The notes: generated from the sequence alone by a model not told the origin. A DNA stretch of 55,527 nucleotides from Promethearchaeia archaeon (GCA_029856155.1 JAHQWL010000021.1:1-55527); one strand, 5' to 3'. Shown: positions 1 to 10,497, counted from the stretch's first letter. Translations and numbers: made by a program.

Positions 1-276
1 ATTGTTAAAAAGATAAGAGTTATTCAAATTTAAAATTTTTAATTGTCCTTATTTGGAACTCTTTTTAGTTCCAATAAAATCAAAAAAAAATAGGAATTTA
101 AATTTTGTTAGTGAAAAAAGCCAAAGATGATTAATTGTTTATTTCAAATGTATGGTTAAACTATTTGATTTTATAATTTATTAATATTAATTTTTTTGGA
201 ATAAAGAAAATCTAGAAAAAATTTAAAGATGTTAATTTTCATAATTTTTTAAAATAAAAAATTAAATGTGATTTAA

Positions 277-1149
277 ATGGGAGATTTTAAAAAGATGGAG
301 CAAGCTTATAAAGCTTCCTCTAAAATACTGGAAAAGAGAATGGAAAAAAAGCGTCCAATGGATCTCGACATATTGAGAAAGGTGAAAGAATCATCTATAA
401 TTATAGTTGCTGGTTCTTATGATAAAATTGAGTTAGTTTTAGAACTATTAAACGTTCCATTTATTTTAATTCAACCTTATGAGGTTAGTCAAATTGAATT
501 AAGATCAGATCAAATCTTAATTATTAATTGTCCTGGGAATGTAAATGATGATGCATTGCCCAAAATTAAAGATTTTGTTAAAGATGGAGGATTTCTCTTT
601 ACTACTGATTGGGCTTTACAAAATATTCTTGAAAAAATATTTCCTCGTTATTTAAAATACAATCAACGACCCACAGGAGATGATTATGTAAGAGTAGAAA
701 TAATAGATAAGAGTAATAAGTTTTTAGTAGGTTTATTTGATGAAAAAGCAGATCCAATTTGGTGGTTAGAGAGTTCTTCATATCCTATTCAAATTTTAGA
801 CAAATCTCAAGTTAAACTTTTAATTGTAAGTAAAGAAATGCAAGAAAAATATGGAGAAGCGCCAATCGTTATTACTTTTGAATTTGGTGATGGTACGGTG
901 CTTCATATGACCAGTCATTATTATTTACAGAGAGCTGAATTAAGGACAAAAAGACATAATATGAGTGCTAAAGAATACGCTATGAAAGAGATTGGATTAT
1001 CTGAAGATGAGGCTGAAATGGACGAATTAAAAGGAGTAAGTCTCGGTGAAGCGGAGTCTGCATATTCTACAACCCAATTTATTAGTAATGTGATTGTAGA
1101 GCAGCAAAAAAAAGTTAAAAAGAGGAAAAAAGAGAAGGACAATAAATAG
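277..1149 (+). CDS. Hypothetical protein with class I glutamine amidotransferase-like fold
   Basis: 290 aa, soluble, no signal peptide. Residues about 37-130 alternate hydrophobic strands and helices like the GATase1/ThuA-like Rossmann-type fold: a first strand IIIVAGSY, a strand ending in INCPGN, and an FVKDGGFLFTTDW segment, where GATase-like proteins have a conserved Gly-Gly-turn. No Cys-His-Glu catalytic triad is obvious, so enzymatic activity is doubtful. The C-terminus is very basic (KKVKKRKKEK), perhaps binding nucleic acid or membrane; this is inference. ATG start follows AT-rich DNA with no Shine-Dalgarno, compatible with a leaderless transcript. The next gene, a transporter, starts 91 bp downstream on the same strand. 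Function is not known to me. Confidence 0.6.
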   Translation: MGDFKKMEQAYKASSKILEKRMEKKRPMDLDILRKVKESSIIIVAGSYDKIELVLELLNVPFILIQPYEVSQIELRSDQILIINCPGNVNDDALPKIKDFVKDGGFLFTTDWALQNILEKIFPRYLKYNQRPTGDDYVRVEIIDKSNKFLVGLFDEKADPIWWLESSSYPIQILDKSQVKLLIVSKEMQEKYGEAPIVITFEFGDGTVLHMTSHYYLQRAELRTKRHNMSAKEYAMKEIGLSEDEAEMDELKGVSLGEAESAYSTTQFISNVIVEQQKKVKKRKKEKDNK

Positions 1150-1240
1150 TAATATTTTATTTCTACAAAATTTTTAAAATAAATAACTCTTCTCCTTTCG
1201 AAATCAATAAATTAAATTGTGATAAATTGATTATTTTATC

Positions 1241-2698
1241 ATGGTAGAGAGACGACGGGAATTACATGGAAAACGACTCATAGGATATGCTTTAGGAAAC
1301 TTTGGCTTGATATTGACAAATATGTTCATTGGAATATTTATTTTTCAATATTATGTTTATACAATCAATTTGGACGCGATCCTTACATCGGTAGGAATTT
1401 CTTTACAGCTTATTATTTCGGCAATTTCCTCGATTATTTTTGGAATACTTGCAGATAATAAAAAACTGGGGAGATTTGGAAAGCGTCGACCTTTTCTTCT
1501 TTATGGATTACCAATATGGGTTTTTACTAGTATTATCATTTGGTTGCCTCCTAAATGTCCACAAAATAATTCATTATTTATACCTACTGCAGTATTTTTA
1601 TGGAGTGTTTTCATCTTTCAATCAATATCTGGATCTTCAATGTTGACTGTACATCTTTCAATGCTTACAGAACAATCACAAACGCATCAAAATAGAGAAA
1701 AAATTGCTGCAGCTATAACGTTTTTTCAAATACTTGCTTCAATTTTAGCTATGTTGCTACCACTAATTGTTGAAAGCATATTACCTAATCCCGAAAATGT
1801 AAAATGGTGGGAACCCTCAGGCCAAATAGTATTTGCTTACATGCCTTGGGTAGGAGCCTCATTTACTCTTTTTGGATTAATAGCTATTCTAACAACATTT
1901 TTCTCGATAGATGAAAGTTTTCATAAAGTTATAACTCCTAAAATTGAACAACAAAAAGTCTCAATAAGATCATTCATTCTTCATATGAGGGCACCAATAT
2001 GGGATAAAAAATATAGAAAATATCTATCTGTAAGGTTCTTTAATAGTATTTCAGGTAAAATATTAGGAATAATTGTAATACCTTTTTTAACTTATACACT
2101 AATGTTCACGGGGAGTAAGTATTATATTTATGTTATCGTCTCGATTATAAGTAAAATGGTAGGATTTTATATCTGGCGGAAACTACTTAAAAAGAATACA
2201 ATTCTTAAAACATATATGATATGTATAATATCTTCAATAATCGCTTGCTTTCTCGAGTTGATATTTTTAATTGAATTACTTTCTGCTGAGTTTGAAATTA
2301 TCCTATTTATATTAACTATGGGGACAATTTTGGGTTCCATGTATGGATTAGGATTGTTCAATCCTCCTTTAGCGAGTGTATTAATCTATGAAGCTGCTGA
2401 CAAGATTGAAGATTCTGAAATCGATGAATCTGTTTCAAACATATCTGGAGCTTATTTTGGTTTGAGCTCTTTTATAATGGCAGCTGGTCAATCATTGGCT
2501 TCATTCATAATAGGATTAGTTCTTACTGGGAATAATGCTGAGAACTCTACAATAATTACTCTTACATTGGTTTCAATGGGTGTATTCTATTTAATAAGCT
2601 TAATCTTTCTCAAACGGATTAAATTAGAAAAGAAATTCATAAGTAAAGAAATCTTAAGCTCTGGAGTTTCTGATGAAGCTTTATTTCGTCAGGAATAA
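1241..2698 (+). CDS. MFS transporter, GPH/MFS_2-like sugar:cation symporter family
   Basis: 485 aa polytopic membrane protein with about 12 hydrophobic segments. The loop after TM2-3 carries GRFGKRRPF, matching the conserved loop 2-3 signature of the GPH (glycoside-pentoside-hexuronide) and SLC45-like MFS branch (G-K-R-R-P-F). A large loop around residues 185-205 and a cytoplasmic loop near 235-260 split the N- and C-terminal halves. The length fits the family (450-500 aa). Substrate cannot be read from sequence; a sugar or glycoside is likely by family. Its TAA ends at base 2698 and the convergent M42 peptidase stop begins at 2699, so the two genes abut tail to tail with no spacer. Confidence 0.85.
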   Translation: MVERRRELHGKRLIGYALGNFGLILTNMFIGIFIFQYYVYTINLDAILTSVGISLQLIISAISSIIFGILADNKKLGRFGKRRPFLLYGLPIWVFTSIIIWLPPKCPQNNSLFIPTAVFLWSVFIFQSISGSSMLTVHLSMLTEQSQTHQNREKIAAAITFFQILASILAMLLPLIVESILPNPENVKWWEPSGQIVFAYMPWVGASFTLFGLIAILTTFFSIDESFHKVITPKIEQQKVSIRSFILHMRAPIWDKKYRKYLSVRFFNSISGKILGIIVIPFLTYTLMFTGSKYYIYVIVSIISKMVGFYIWRKLLKKNTILKTYMICIISSIIACFLELIFLIELLSAEFEIILFILTMGTILGSMYGLGLFNPPLASVLIYEAADKIEDSEIDESVSNISGAYFGLSSFIMAAGQSLASFIIGLVLTGNNAENSTIITLTLVSMGVFYLISLIFLKRIKLEKKFISKEILSSGVSDEALFRQE

Positions 2699-3778
2699 TT
2701 ATATGTTAGCCGGATTCCGTATAAAAGTCTCAATTAGCTGGATAGTTTTATATATATCATCAAGTTTTAGCAATGAAGTTGGCGAATGAATGTATCTACA
2801 TGGAACAGATACAACTGTGCATGGAACACCGCTACGACTAAATTGAATTTTACCTGCATCAGTCCCCCCATACCTTGGCTTCTTAAATTGATATTGAATA
2901 TTCTCATGCTCAGCGTTATTTATCAATCTTTTATTCACTTTAGGATTTGAGATTACCGATATATCTGCGACAGTAATTGCTGGTCCTTTTCCTATGCTTA
3001 CTGGGTTTTCAGAATTTTTTATCCCAGGCACATCAGCAGCGGTTGTATTTTCAATTGCAATTGCCATAGTGGGTTTAAGGGTATACGCACCGGTTATCGC
3101 ACCAAAACCTCCTACCTCTTCCTGTGCTGCAAAATTGAAAAGAACGGTATCAGAATGTTTATTTTCTTTTAAAAGCATCATTACGTGGAGGAGAACATTA
3201 CAACCTGTACGATCATCAAAAGCTTTACCACGAATCATACCATTAGGAAAATCAACAAATGGACTAAATAATGTACCTATACTTCCAATATTAATATTGT
3301 TATTAAGTACCTCATCTTCGGAAGTCATCCCAATATCAATATACATGTTGGGAATATCAACAACTTTTTTCCTTTCTTCAATTGAGGTAAGATGAGGGGG
3401 CTTTGACCCAATAATCCCATGAAATACTTGATCATCCCCTGATTTCAAAATAACAGACTGACCTAAAAGAATTCTGTCATCCCACCCACCAATTGATACG
3501 AAATGTAAAAAGCCTTTCTTATCAATGTGAGATATCATAAATCCAATCTCATCGATATGAGCATCTAATAAAATCCTATTTTGTCCAGTTGTTCCTTCTT
3601 TTACTGCTAAAACATTTCCAAGTGGGTCTATCCACGACTTATCAGCTAAACCTCTATTTTCAATTTCTTCAAGAATAAAAGTTCTTACTTCCTCTTCATG
3701 TCCCGATACGCCAAGTAGATTAGATAACTTTTTCTGTAATTCCTTAATACTTTCAATATTCAAATTGCTTCTACTCAT
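2699..3778 (-). CDS. M42 family metallo-aminopeptidase (TET/endoglucanase-like)
   Basis: 359 aa, the usual size for dinuclear-zinc M42 peptidases that form tetrahedral dodecamers and trim short peptides in archaeal cytoplasm. Metal and catalytic motifs are present in order: DAHIDE (His74, Asp76), FDDRTGC (bridging Asp), AAQEEVG (catalytic Glu-Glu), AIENT (metal acid) and a C-terminal PCRYIHSP histidine. The conserved G-T-D-A-G stretch is also intact. It probably acts on oligopeptides downstream of the proteasome. Annotated as endoglucanase in some databases, but peptidase is the established activity. Faces the MFS gene tail to tail and is divergent from nothing upstream; 145 bp separate its start from the HerA gene end. 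Confidence 0.93.
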   Translation of the reverse strand: MSRSNLNIESIKELQKKLSNLLGVSGHEEEVRTFILEEIENRGLADKSWIDPLGNVLAVKEGTTGQNRILLDAHIDEIGFMISHIDKKGFLHFVSIGGWDDRILLGQSVILKSGDDQVFHGIIGSKPPHLTSIEERKKVVDIPNMYIDIGMTSEDEVLNNNINIGSIGTLFSPFVDFPNGMIRGKAFDDRTGCNVLLHVMMLLKENKHSDTVLFNFAAQEEVGGFGAITGAYTLKPTMAIAIENTTAADVPGIKNSENPVSIGKGPAITVADISVISNPKVNKRLINNAEHENIQYQFKKPRYGGTDAGKIQFSRSGVPCTVVSVPCRYIHSPTSLLKLDDIYKTIQLIETFIRNPANI

Positions 3779-3923
3779 TAGTAAATGTCTTTTAAATTAA
3801 TAATTAAACTATTAACGATTCACATAAAAAGTTTAAGATAATTTAAAAAAAATTAGTTAAAACAACCAAAATCATAAAAGAAAAGAACCTAAAAGATTAT
3901 AGTAATAATAATATAAAATAAAA

Positions 3924-5591
3924 TTATTTTTTTCGCTTTTTTAGTTCAACTATTGATTTCTCAGCTAAGATTATAGCATTATCGTATTTTGATTTATATT
4001 TTTTAACCTGTGCGTCTAGTTCTATTATTCTATTATTCAAATCTAATACCATTTCGCTGTTATCATCTAAGGGGGCCATATCTTCTCCACCTTTCTCTGC
4101 CATTTCTTTTAGAAAGTTGTATTTCTCCTTCCATACATTTATTTCGGTTTGTAATTCTTCTATAGTCTCATCAGTAGCAACAAGTGGTATACCTTTTCCT
4201 TCTTTTACATCAGCTACTTTTTGTTTTAAACGATTAACTTCATCCTCTAATTCCCGAATTCTCACTTTTAGTGCTGTAATTTCATCTAGATAATCAGCGG
4301 CTCCTTTTGGTTCTAGCATTTCTTCAAACATAGATTTTCCAGTTTCTAATTCATCAGCAGATTTTCCTCCTAGAAGCCTCTCTTTTCGCCTCTTTAGTTC
4401 TTCAACCGTTTGATCCGAAAGGAAATCTAACGGATTAAAACTGACACCTCCATGTTTTGTTCTCCTTTTTCTTATTTTCACAAAGAGGGGAATTCCCTTA
4501 ACAGCCTCCCCGCATAATATTGCTTGCCCTTTATCTAATCCAGAAATGTCTGATTTATTTTCATTACTTAAATCTTCAGCACTGGAAATAGTAATTCCAA
4601 TATCTCTTATATCTGATAAATTATGAACAACCCAAGTTCCTGCTTGAGCTCTTATTGTAGTATCTAATAATTGTGGACGTTGTGTCCCTATGACAATATT
4701 TGCACCAAATTTTCTTCCCTCTTGAGCAAATAGTTTAACAACTTCGCAAGTTTCTGTCTGCTTCTTTCCCGCAAATAAGTGAGCTTCATCTAAAAATAAG
4801 TAGAATGGAGGTATACCTCTAGTTGTGCTAGCTTCATATAATTTTTTCAGTAATTTACCAGCTATGGCTTCTTGAACTTCTAAAGCCATACCATTTAAAT
4901 TCACTATAGTACACAGATTCGGCGCAACAATATCTGTAGGTTTTAATGAAAAAAGGTATTCTATATCAACGTCTCCCCCTTTATTTTTCTTTAAATCAGA
5001 AAATTCGATTATACCATCAACAAATTCACTTTCACCTTCGGGTAGATCTTCACCAGCAACCTTTAAACTACCATATTCTCCGTGTCTATCTAAAATTACA
5101 AGAGGAATTCCCTTCTTAAGAAATTCCTCACATAATACTCCCATTGTATAAGATTTACCAGAACCAGATTTTCCAGTAATGAAAATCCTACCAAAATTTT
5201 TAATTAATAAATACACTTCATAAGGATATCCAATTAAATTCCCTATAGAAAGAGATTCTTCCGGGGGGTTAAATATACCTAAGATTTTTGCGATTTGTTC
5301 TTCTTTTGCCATATAAACATCGAGACCTATTTCAAATGGTCTTTTTGGTCTTTCACCCAAAACCGCTAATTTCGCCATGCGTCCCTTATCTTCAGTCCAC
5401 ATATCAGTAATATAAAGTACAAAATATTCTCTATTTCCTTCTTCATCTCTCTCTCCATAGATAGTTAAATAGTTATTTCTTTCAACCGGAGGACCCTCAA
5501 ATACAACCGTAACTGTATGAGTTGTGGTCTTACCAGTCAGTCTGCCAACAGGTTTTTCTTCTTGTGAACTTTCTTCTGTCATTAATACCAC
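3924..5591 (-). CDS. HerA/FtsK-superfamily ATPase with C-terminal coiled coils
   Basis: 555 aa. N-terminal beta-rich HAS-barrel-like segment (residues about 15-105), then a RecA-type ATPase: Walker A GKSGSGKS at about 140-147, Walker B LFLDEAH with Asp268-Glu269, and a GTQRP sensor-like motif typical of DUF87/HerA. After about residue 400 the chain is highly charged with heptad-like Leu spacing, predicting long coiled coils to the C-terminus. HerA proteins are hexameric DNA translocases, partnered with NurA in end resection; no nurA or mre11/rad50 gene is adjacent, so this may be one of the divergent HerA-like ATPases of archaea. Alternative start ATG three codons downstream (5582). The family assignment is firm, the role is inferred. 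Confidence 0.85.
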   Translation of the reverse strand: MVLMTEESSQEEKPVGRLTGKTTTHTVTVVFEGPPVERNNYLTIYGERDEEGNREYFVLYITDMWTEDKGRMAKLAVLGERPKRPFEIGLDVYMAKEEQIAKILGIFNPPEESLSIGNLIGYPYEVYLLIKNFGRIFITGKSGSGKSYTMGVLCEEFLKKGIPLVILDRHGEYGSLKVAGEDLPEGESEFVDGIIEFSDLKKNKGGDVDIEYLFSLKPTDIVAPNLCTIVNLNGMALEVQEAIAGKLLKKLYEASTTRGIPPFYLFLDEAHLFAGKKQTETCEVVKLFAQEGRKFGANIVIGTQRPQLLDTTIRAQAGTWVVHNLSDIRDIGITISSAEDLSNENKSDISGLDKGQAILCGEAVKGIPLFVKIRKRRTKHGGVSFNPLDFLSDQTVEELKRRKERLLGGKSADELETGKSMFEEMLEPKGAADYLDEITALKVRIRELEDEVNRLKQKVADVKEGKGIPLVATDETIEELQTEINVWKEKYNFLKEMAEKGGEDMAPLDDNSEMVLDLNNRIIELDAQVKKYKSKYDNAIILAEKSIVELKKRKK

Positions 5592-5776
5592 ATAAATTAA
5601 TATAAGTTATAATGATCTTAGAAATTTTAAAAATATAAATCTAAGCGATTTCAATTTTTAATTCTTACTTAAATTTGATTTCTAATTCTTAATTCTTTCA
5701 TAATTAGATATCTAAAGTAGAATCACCAAATTAAGAAAAATATTCAAAAAATAAAAAAAAAATTTAATATTTATTA

Positions 5777-6349
5777 CTAAAATTTTACTAATTCTTCCTG
5801 CATTAATTTTCTTATATTGTCGATCGCCCATAGAACGTACTTATAACATTTTTTTCCCCATGTACCGTCTTTAACGTATTCCATCATTGCATTGGGATCA
5901 CTGAAATCATACCCAGATAAATTTGGGCAAATTACTGAACCAAATTTCTTCTCGAATTCTTTCGCAAATTGTGCCGATTTCATATAAGCAACGGGAATTA
6001 AATCATTCGACATCTTTTCTCTTCCTTTTCCTCCTAAAATTGCTCCTACTGCAGCACAACCCCCAACTACCGCCCCACATGGACCACACCAGTCTTTTTC
6101 AGACTTATATCCCCCTAATCCCCCAGATAGGGGAATCATAATGTTGTTGATTAATCCATCTTGGATTCCTAGTATATTTAAAATACCTGTTAATGTTGCT
6201 TCCGCACAACCTCCTTCAGTAGGATTTATTTTAGGAAATATTTCTTCAAATTGCTTAAGTGCTTCATCAAACTTTGTATCAATCTCTCTATTCATTACTT
6301 TTTGTTCCATAATTTTTTTCATCTCTTTTTTTTGAATACTTAATCTCAC
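5777..6349 (-). CDS. C_GCAxxG_C_C family redox protein
   Basis: 190 aa. Shows the family signature: GGCAEATL (Cys48), WCGPCGAVVGGCAAVG (Cys88, Cys91, Cys98), then Cys141 (ICPNL) and Cys168 (KKCYK). These small proteins are common in anaerobes and are thought to bind metal or act in redox chemistry; no activity is established. The start is uncertain: four Met codons occur in the first 20 residues, with a basic N-terminus unlikely to be a signal peptide. Monocistronic by spacing (about 185 bp to the HerA gene, about 25 bp from the stop of the upstream DUF2156 gene, same strand), so it may be the second gene of a two-gene operon. Confidence 0.85.
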   Translation of the reverse strand: MRLSIQKKEMKKIMEQKVMNREIDTKFDEALKQFEEIFPKINPTEGGCAEATLTGILNILGIQDGLINNIMIPLSGGLGGYKSEKDWCGPCGAVVGGCAAVGAILGGKGREKMSNDLIPVAYMKSAQFAKEFEKKFGSVICPNLSGYDFSDPNAMMEYVKDGTWGKKCYKYVLWAIDNIRKLMQEELVKF

Positions 6350-6374
6350 ATTAAATATATAATATCTAATGAAT

Positions 6375-7340
6375 TCATTTTGTTTTGTTTTCTACACTTC
6401 TCTTATAAATAATATTCTTTTTAACCATTTGAATAGGTTTATAGGACTCTTTTGCTCTTCTTAAACCTTCAATACCTAAATCTTGTTCTCTATTGACATA
6501 AATCGTATCTACACAGCAATTTTTTAAGAAAAAATTGTTAACTGCTTGGTAAGCACCATCATACTCCATGTGTGCTTTCTCAATATGAATCACTAAGGTT
6601 CCATTATTCAACATTTCACCAAATGTATAAGCAGCACATTTATCATCTACACATAATAATCCACCATTAAAACCAAGTTTCTCAAAATTGTTTAATGCTT
6701 CATATATTGCATCGTGTTCTGCTTCTAAACTTTCATCTTCAGTACACGCTCGCATTACGCACCACTCTAACTGAAGTTCTTTACATTTTTCAACAAGATC
6801 TCCTGTTAATAATTGGAAATCATAGTTATAATTATCTAAGAACTTTTTTAGCCATCTTCTATTTTGCCTATACTTGTTTCCCGCTAAATTTAGAATCTCT
6901 TCTTTGTTATAAATATAATCCCAATTATTACGATCTTCAAGGCAATCCAAATTTAATTTAGAAAATTTCTCATTTTCCCTTAAGCTAATACATATATCCT
7001 CTGGAACTCTATGAACTTCTATATTTTCAATATCCTCAAATAATTCAATAATTATTTTATCAGGAGAAGGACCAATCGGAGGAAAGAAATAAATATACTC
7101 TATAGAGGCTGTATTAATTGGTTTTTTTCTATTTTTCAAATAATCAACAGAAAATAGGATTAAATGCTCCTTAAATTCAATAAATAAGAAATTATAATAA
7201 TTTCTCCACATAAAAAGGTTAGTAAATGTAAATTCAGAAATTTCTGGAGGATATTTTTGAAAATACTCGTCAAATAGCTTTTTATGAGTTATTTCAATTG
7301 GTTTTCCCTTGCTAAGATCCATGGTTATTTTATTATTCAA
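6375..7340 (-). CDS. DUF2156 (phosphatidylglycerol lysyltransferase C-terminal-like) GNAT-fold protein
   Basis: 321 aa. The N-terminal FTNLFMWRNYY motif and the ordering of two tandem GNAT-like halves match DUF2156 proteins, which resemble the catalytic part of MprF and FemX aminoacyl/acyl transferases. Segment YRQNRRWLKKF in the middle and GEMLNNGTLVIHIEKA in the second half fit the acyl-donor site region. No membrane segments, so unlike bacterial MprF it is a cytosolic enzyme. Probably modifies lipid headgroups or peptides, but the substrate is unknown. Upstream of and same strand as the C_GCAxxG_C_C gene. Confidence 0.8.
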   Translation of the reverse strand: MNNKITMDLSKGKPIEITHKKLFDEYFQKYPPEISEFTFTNLFMWRNYYNFLFIEFKEHLILFSVDYLKNRKKPINTASIEYIYFFPPIGPSPDKIIIELFEDIENIEVHRVPEDICISLRENEKFSKLNLDCLEDRNNWDYIYNKEEILNLAGNKYRQNRRWLKKFLDNYNYDFQLLTGDLVEKCKELQLEWCVMRACTEDESLEAEHDAIYEALNNFEKLGFNGGLLCVDDKCAAYTFGEMLNNGTLVIHIEKAHMEYDGAYQAVNNFFLKNCCVDTIYVNREQDLGIEGLRRAKESYKPIQMVKKNIIYKRSVENKTK

Positions 7341-7583
7341 AGAACTTTAAAAGGATTATCCTTTTAGATGAGAAGCTTGAAATAAATCGTTTTTTATAGA
7401 CATTTTAAAAAAGAATTAGTTTTAAATCAATATTATTATTTTAAAAAAATGATATTTCATTCAATTACACACTTTTTAATAATTATATTTATAATTTTGA
7501 AAACTACTTATTGAATTGAGTTATAAATTTTTTTATCTTAAGAAATTTTATTTAAGGATGGATTAATATCAATAGTCTCGGAT

Positions 7584-8609
7584 ATGAAGAGTATTCCACA
7601 AGTTAAATCTAGAAAGGATGTAAAAGATAAATATAAAGCTCTAAAGGCACTTGCTTTAGCTGTCTTAATTCTTGTTTCTATTGAAGGATTTTTATGGATT
7701 CTTGAAGAGAATGAGTATTTTGGTGAACCATATTTATGGGGGTGTCAACAAATAGTTGCTTATAAAATAAATCATTGTAAAGAACTTTTTTCTCAACCAG
7801 AGCATATAGGTAAATTAAAAATTGTTTCAATGGGGGATTCTTTCTGTGTTACAGGCTTTAACCCATTTAGATTTGATAAATATTTCAATGAAAGTACAAT
7901 AACCTATAATTTCGGAATAGTCGGTAGTGCTATAAGATCCCAATCTTTTTACATTGAAAAGGTAATCATCCCCCAAATTGCACCTGATGCTATTATATGG
8001 GTGTTAAATACACCTAGTGACTTTTCTTCTCATGAGAATACACTTACACAAGAATTGTTAATTTTGAATTCGTCAATGGTTAGGTACTATAGCGGTGATA
8101 TAAATAATATGAATTTAGAAGAAATTTTTAACATGTTATTCTTAAAATTTTCTCGATTATACAAATATCGTATAACATTTATACCTGAATGGCTAAATCC
8201 TGAATTGAAAGCAGAAATCGAAAGCTATGATAAAATGTACTCTAGAGGATTTAGATACACTTATAAAATTTATGAGGAAGACCCACCTGATTTTCGCATA
8301 CTTATAAGTAAAATAGAATATGATACATTTGCAGGAAATAAATTTATGGAGATTATAAATTTATGTGAAGAAAAGGAAATAAAGTACCTGGTTGTAAACA
8401 ACCCCCATTATTATAAATATATAGGATATAATTATACTAATCAATTATTTAAGCAACTCCCAAAAGAGAACTATGTAAACTTTAACAATCTCAACTCAAC
8501 TTTTTGTAATAATAAATTCTATAACGATGTATTACATCTGAATCTCTATGGTGCTCTAATTTATACTAATCTTGTAGCAAAAAAGTTTAAGGCAATTTTA
8601 TCTCACTAA
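7584..8609 (+). CDS. Membrane-anchored SGNH-hydrolase-like protein, partner of MBOAT
   Basis: 341 aa. One N-terminal membrane segment (about residues 20-40) preceded by a basic stretch, giving a type II anchor. The GDS block is SMGDSFCVTGFNP with the nucleophile Ser86, and the C-terminal NDVLHLNLYG supplies the Asp-x-x-His pair of SGNH/GDSL esterases (DltD/AlgX-like). Such proteins typically transfer or remove O-acyl groups on extracellular polymers together with an MBOAT acyltransferase; one lies 2.1 kb downstream on the same strand, separated by an arylsulfotransferase-like gene. The three genes are spaced about 190-220 bp apart, so they may have separate promoters. Role in surface glycan acylation is inference from this context. 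Confidence 0.75.
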   Translation: MKSIPQVKSRKDVKDKYKALKALALAVLILVSIEGFLWILEENEYFGEPYLWGCQQIVAYKINHCKELFSQPEHIGKLKIVSMGDSFCVTGFNPFRFDKYFNESTITYNFGIVGSAIRSQSFYIEKVIIPQIAPDAIIWVLNTPSDFSSHENTLTQELLILNSSMVRYYSGDINNMNLEEIFNMLFLKFSRLYKYRITFIPEWLNPELKAEIESYDKMYSRGFRYTYKIYEEDPPDFRILISKIEYDTFAGNKFMEIINLCEEKEIKYLVVNNPHYYKYIGYNYTNQLFKQLPKENYVNFNNLNSTFCNNKFYNDVLHLNLYGALIYTNLVAKKFKAILSH

Positions 8610-8829
8610 TATCCAATAAAACATGATTTAATAGTTTGATTTTAATATAACCCTTAAATTGTACTTTAAATTATTAAACACATTTTAAACCTTAAAATAT
8701 ATTATTTTAAGAAGAATTTTATTAACAAATTAGTTTTGCCCCTTTCATAAAATAGGAAAAGATAGAACTTAATTTATAATCAAACTTATTTTTTATTAAA
8801 CTTGTTTGAATTTTTAAAAAAGACAAAAA

Positions 8830-10497
8830 ATGAAGAGTTTAAAATTAGCAACGGTAAATAAAGTAAGTTTTATAATCGAATTGTCTATATTATTGATTAT
8901 CTGTTCATTTCTTTTAAATATAAAATCTCAAACTAACACTTTTATATATAATTCCGTTGATGATACTAACTTAAATCAATTTAATCTTACAAATAGTCTG
9001 CTAAGAATTCAAAACAATGAGATTTTTAAGGCGTTTAATGTAACTAATTACGGTGGAGCTTTTGAAGGATATAATCTTTTTATTATAATTGAGTACAATA
9101 TAGATACAATAAGAAAACAAATGGAATTAATAATTACAGATATGGAGGGAAATATAATAATGCAACGAAATGATGTTAATCAGATGTCTGTTGAATTTTT
9201 AAATTCAACCACTTTAATGTTCGGAGAAGGGTATAAATGTACTCTATGGAATATTTACGATAATAGTACTGAGACCTTAAATTTTTTCGGACATCACGAT
9301 TATGAATATAATCCTCTAAATGATACTTTTTTCACAATTGTGCCAAAAACTGTAATATTTAACAACATCTCCTATGGATTTGACACTATTTATGAATACA
9401 ATCGAGCGGGACAAGCTGTATGGTTCTTAGACACATGGTCATTCATAAATTATACACAATGGTGCCCTTTCCATGATGTATGTCGTTCGGAGGGTAAAAT
9501 TATTCCAGAGATTACTCATTCAAATACTCTCTTTTTCGATGTAGAAGAAAATGTAATTTATTATAACCCAAGAAATGTAAATACATTTTATAAAATTAAT
9601 CATACCAATAAAGAAGTAATTTGGGGACTTGGGGAGTATGGTAATTTTACCCTTTTTGATCAATATGGAAATCAAAAGCAAAATCTTTTTTATCATGCAC
9701 ACGCTATAGAGAAAGTTGATGATAATACTTTTATCTTGTTTGATAATGATCTTCATAATCAAACGAATCCTCTTCACCAGAGATCACGACTACTTGAGAT
9801 TACAATAAATGAAACCACAATGACTGCTAATGAAACGTGGTCATGGACAGGTTCATCAGATTATTATAGTCGTGCATTTGGAGATGCAGATCGGTTACCA
9901 AATAAAAATCGTCTTGGAACCTTCGGAACAAATTCACATGGATCGAATGTGAGTATTGGGGCAAGATTGGTTGAAGTAAACAATTCTGGTCAAATAGTTT
10001 GGGAGATGAATATTCCTCATATAAATGATAGTAGTTGTGCAGTTTATTGCATGGATCGTTTTCATTTTACACCTATACTTAGTTCTCCTAAAGATCTCAA
10101 CATATTTGAACATGAAAGTATTTCAATTAAATGGGATGCTTGGTATAATTTTCGATCAAAACAAAAAATTAATGGATCTTATGTAATTTACCTCAATAGT
10201 ACCCCAATTCAATCGAGAATCCATGAATTTGATAAATTTTGGCATTCCACGAATTTAACATGTAGTTCAGATAAACTTGAAATCTTAGAAAACCTTGAAC
10301 CAGGAATTTATAATCTCACCCTAGAACTTGCTGACGAAGCAGGTCATAAAACAACTGATAGTGTATATCTCTATATTTTACATGTAGATAATGGTAAAAA
10401 AATAGATGGTTATCCTTTAATTTTATTAATTAATTTCTTATTAATCATTTGGTTAATTTTTATTTTTAGATTAAAAAATTTAAAAATTAAAAACTAA
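8830..10497 (+). CDS. Membrane-bound arylsulfotransferase-like beta-propeller protein
   Basis: 555 aa. N-terminal hydrophobic segment (about 13-30) and a C-terminal membrane segment (about 528-548) followed by a basic tail: anchored at both ends with a large outside domain rich in N-glycosylation sequons (N-x-S/T). Motifs match PF14269/ASST-type arylsulfotransferases: ITHSNT, INHTNKEVIWGLG, HAHAIEKVDDNTFILFDND, RSRLLE and FGTNSHGSN, supplying the conserved His/Arg set of the active-site propeller. After the propeller comes an Ig-like domain (about 415-520). These enzymes move sulfate between aryl sulfates and acceptor phenols or glycans. Between an SGNH protein and an MBOAT, it could sulfate the same surface polymer. 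Family fairly sure; activity not proven. Confidence 0.75.
   Translation: MKSLKLATVNKVSFIIELSILLIICSFLLNIKSQTNTFIYNSVDDTNLNQFNLTNSLLRIQNNEIFKAFNVTNYGGAFEGYNLFIIIEYNIDTIRKQMELIITDMEGNIIMQRNDVNQMSVEFLNSTTLMFGEGYKCTLWNIYDNSTETLNFFGHHDYEYNPLNDTFFTIVPKTVIFNNISYGFDTIYEYNRAGQAVWFLDTWSFINYTQWCPFHDVCRSEGKIIPEITHSNTLFFDVEENVIYYNPRNVNTFYKINHTNKEVIWGLGEYGNFTLFDQYGNQKQNLFYHAHAIEKVDDNTFILFDNDLHNQTNPLHQRSRLLEITINETTMTANETWSWTGSSDYYSRAFGDADRLPNKNRLGTFGTNSHGSNVSIGARLVEVNNSGQIVWEMNIPHINDSSCAVYCMDRFHFTPILSSPKDLNIFEHESISIKWDAWYNFRSKQKINGSYVIYLNSTPIQSRIHEFDKFWHSTNLTCSSDKLEILENLEPGIYNLTLELADEAGHKTTDSVYLYILHVDNGKKIDGYPLILLINFLLIIWLIFIFRLKNLKIKN

Noticed and set aside
2696..2701. Zero-spacing of MFS and M42 stops as an overlap signal
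   Set aside because: Convergent genes in compact archaeal genomes often abut; nothing unusual beyond that.
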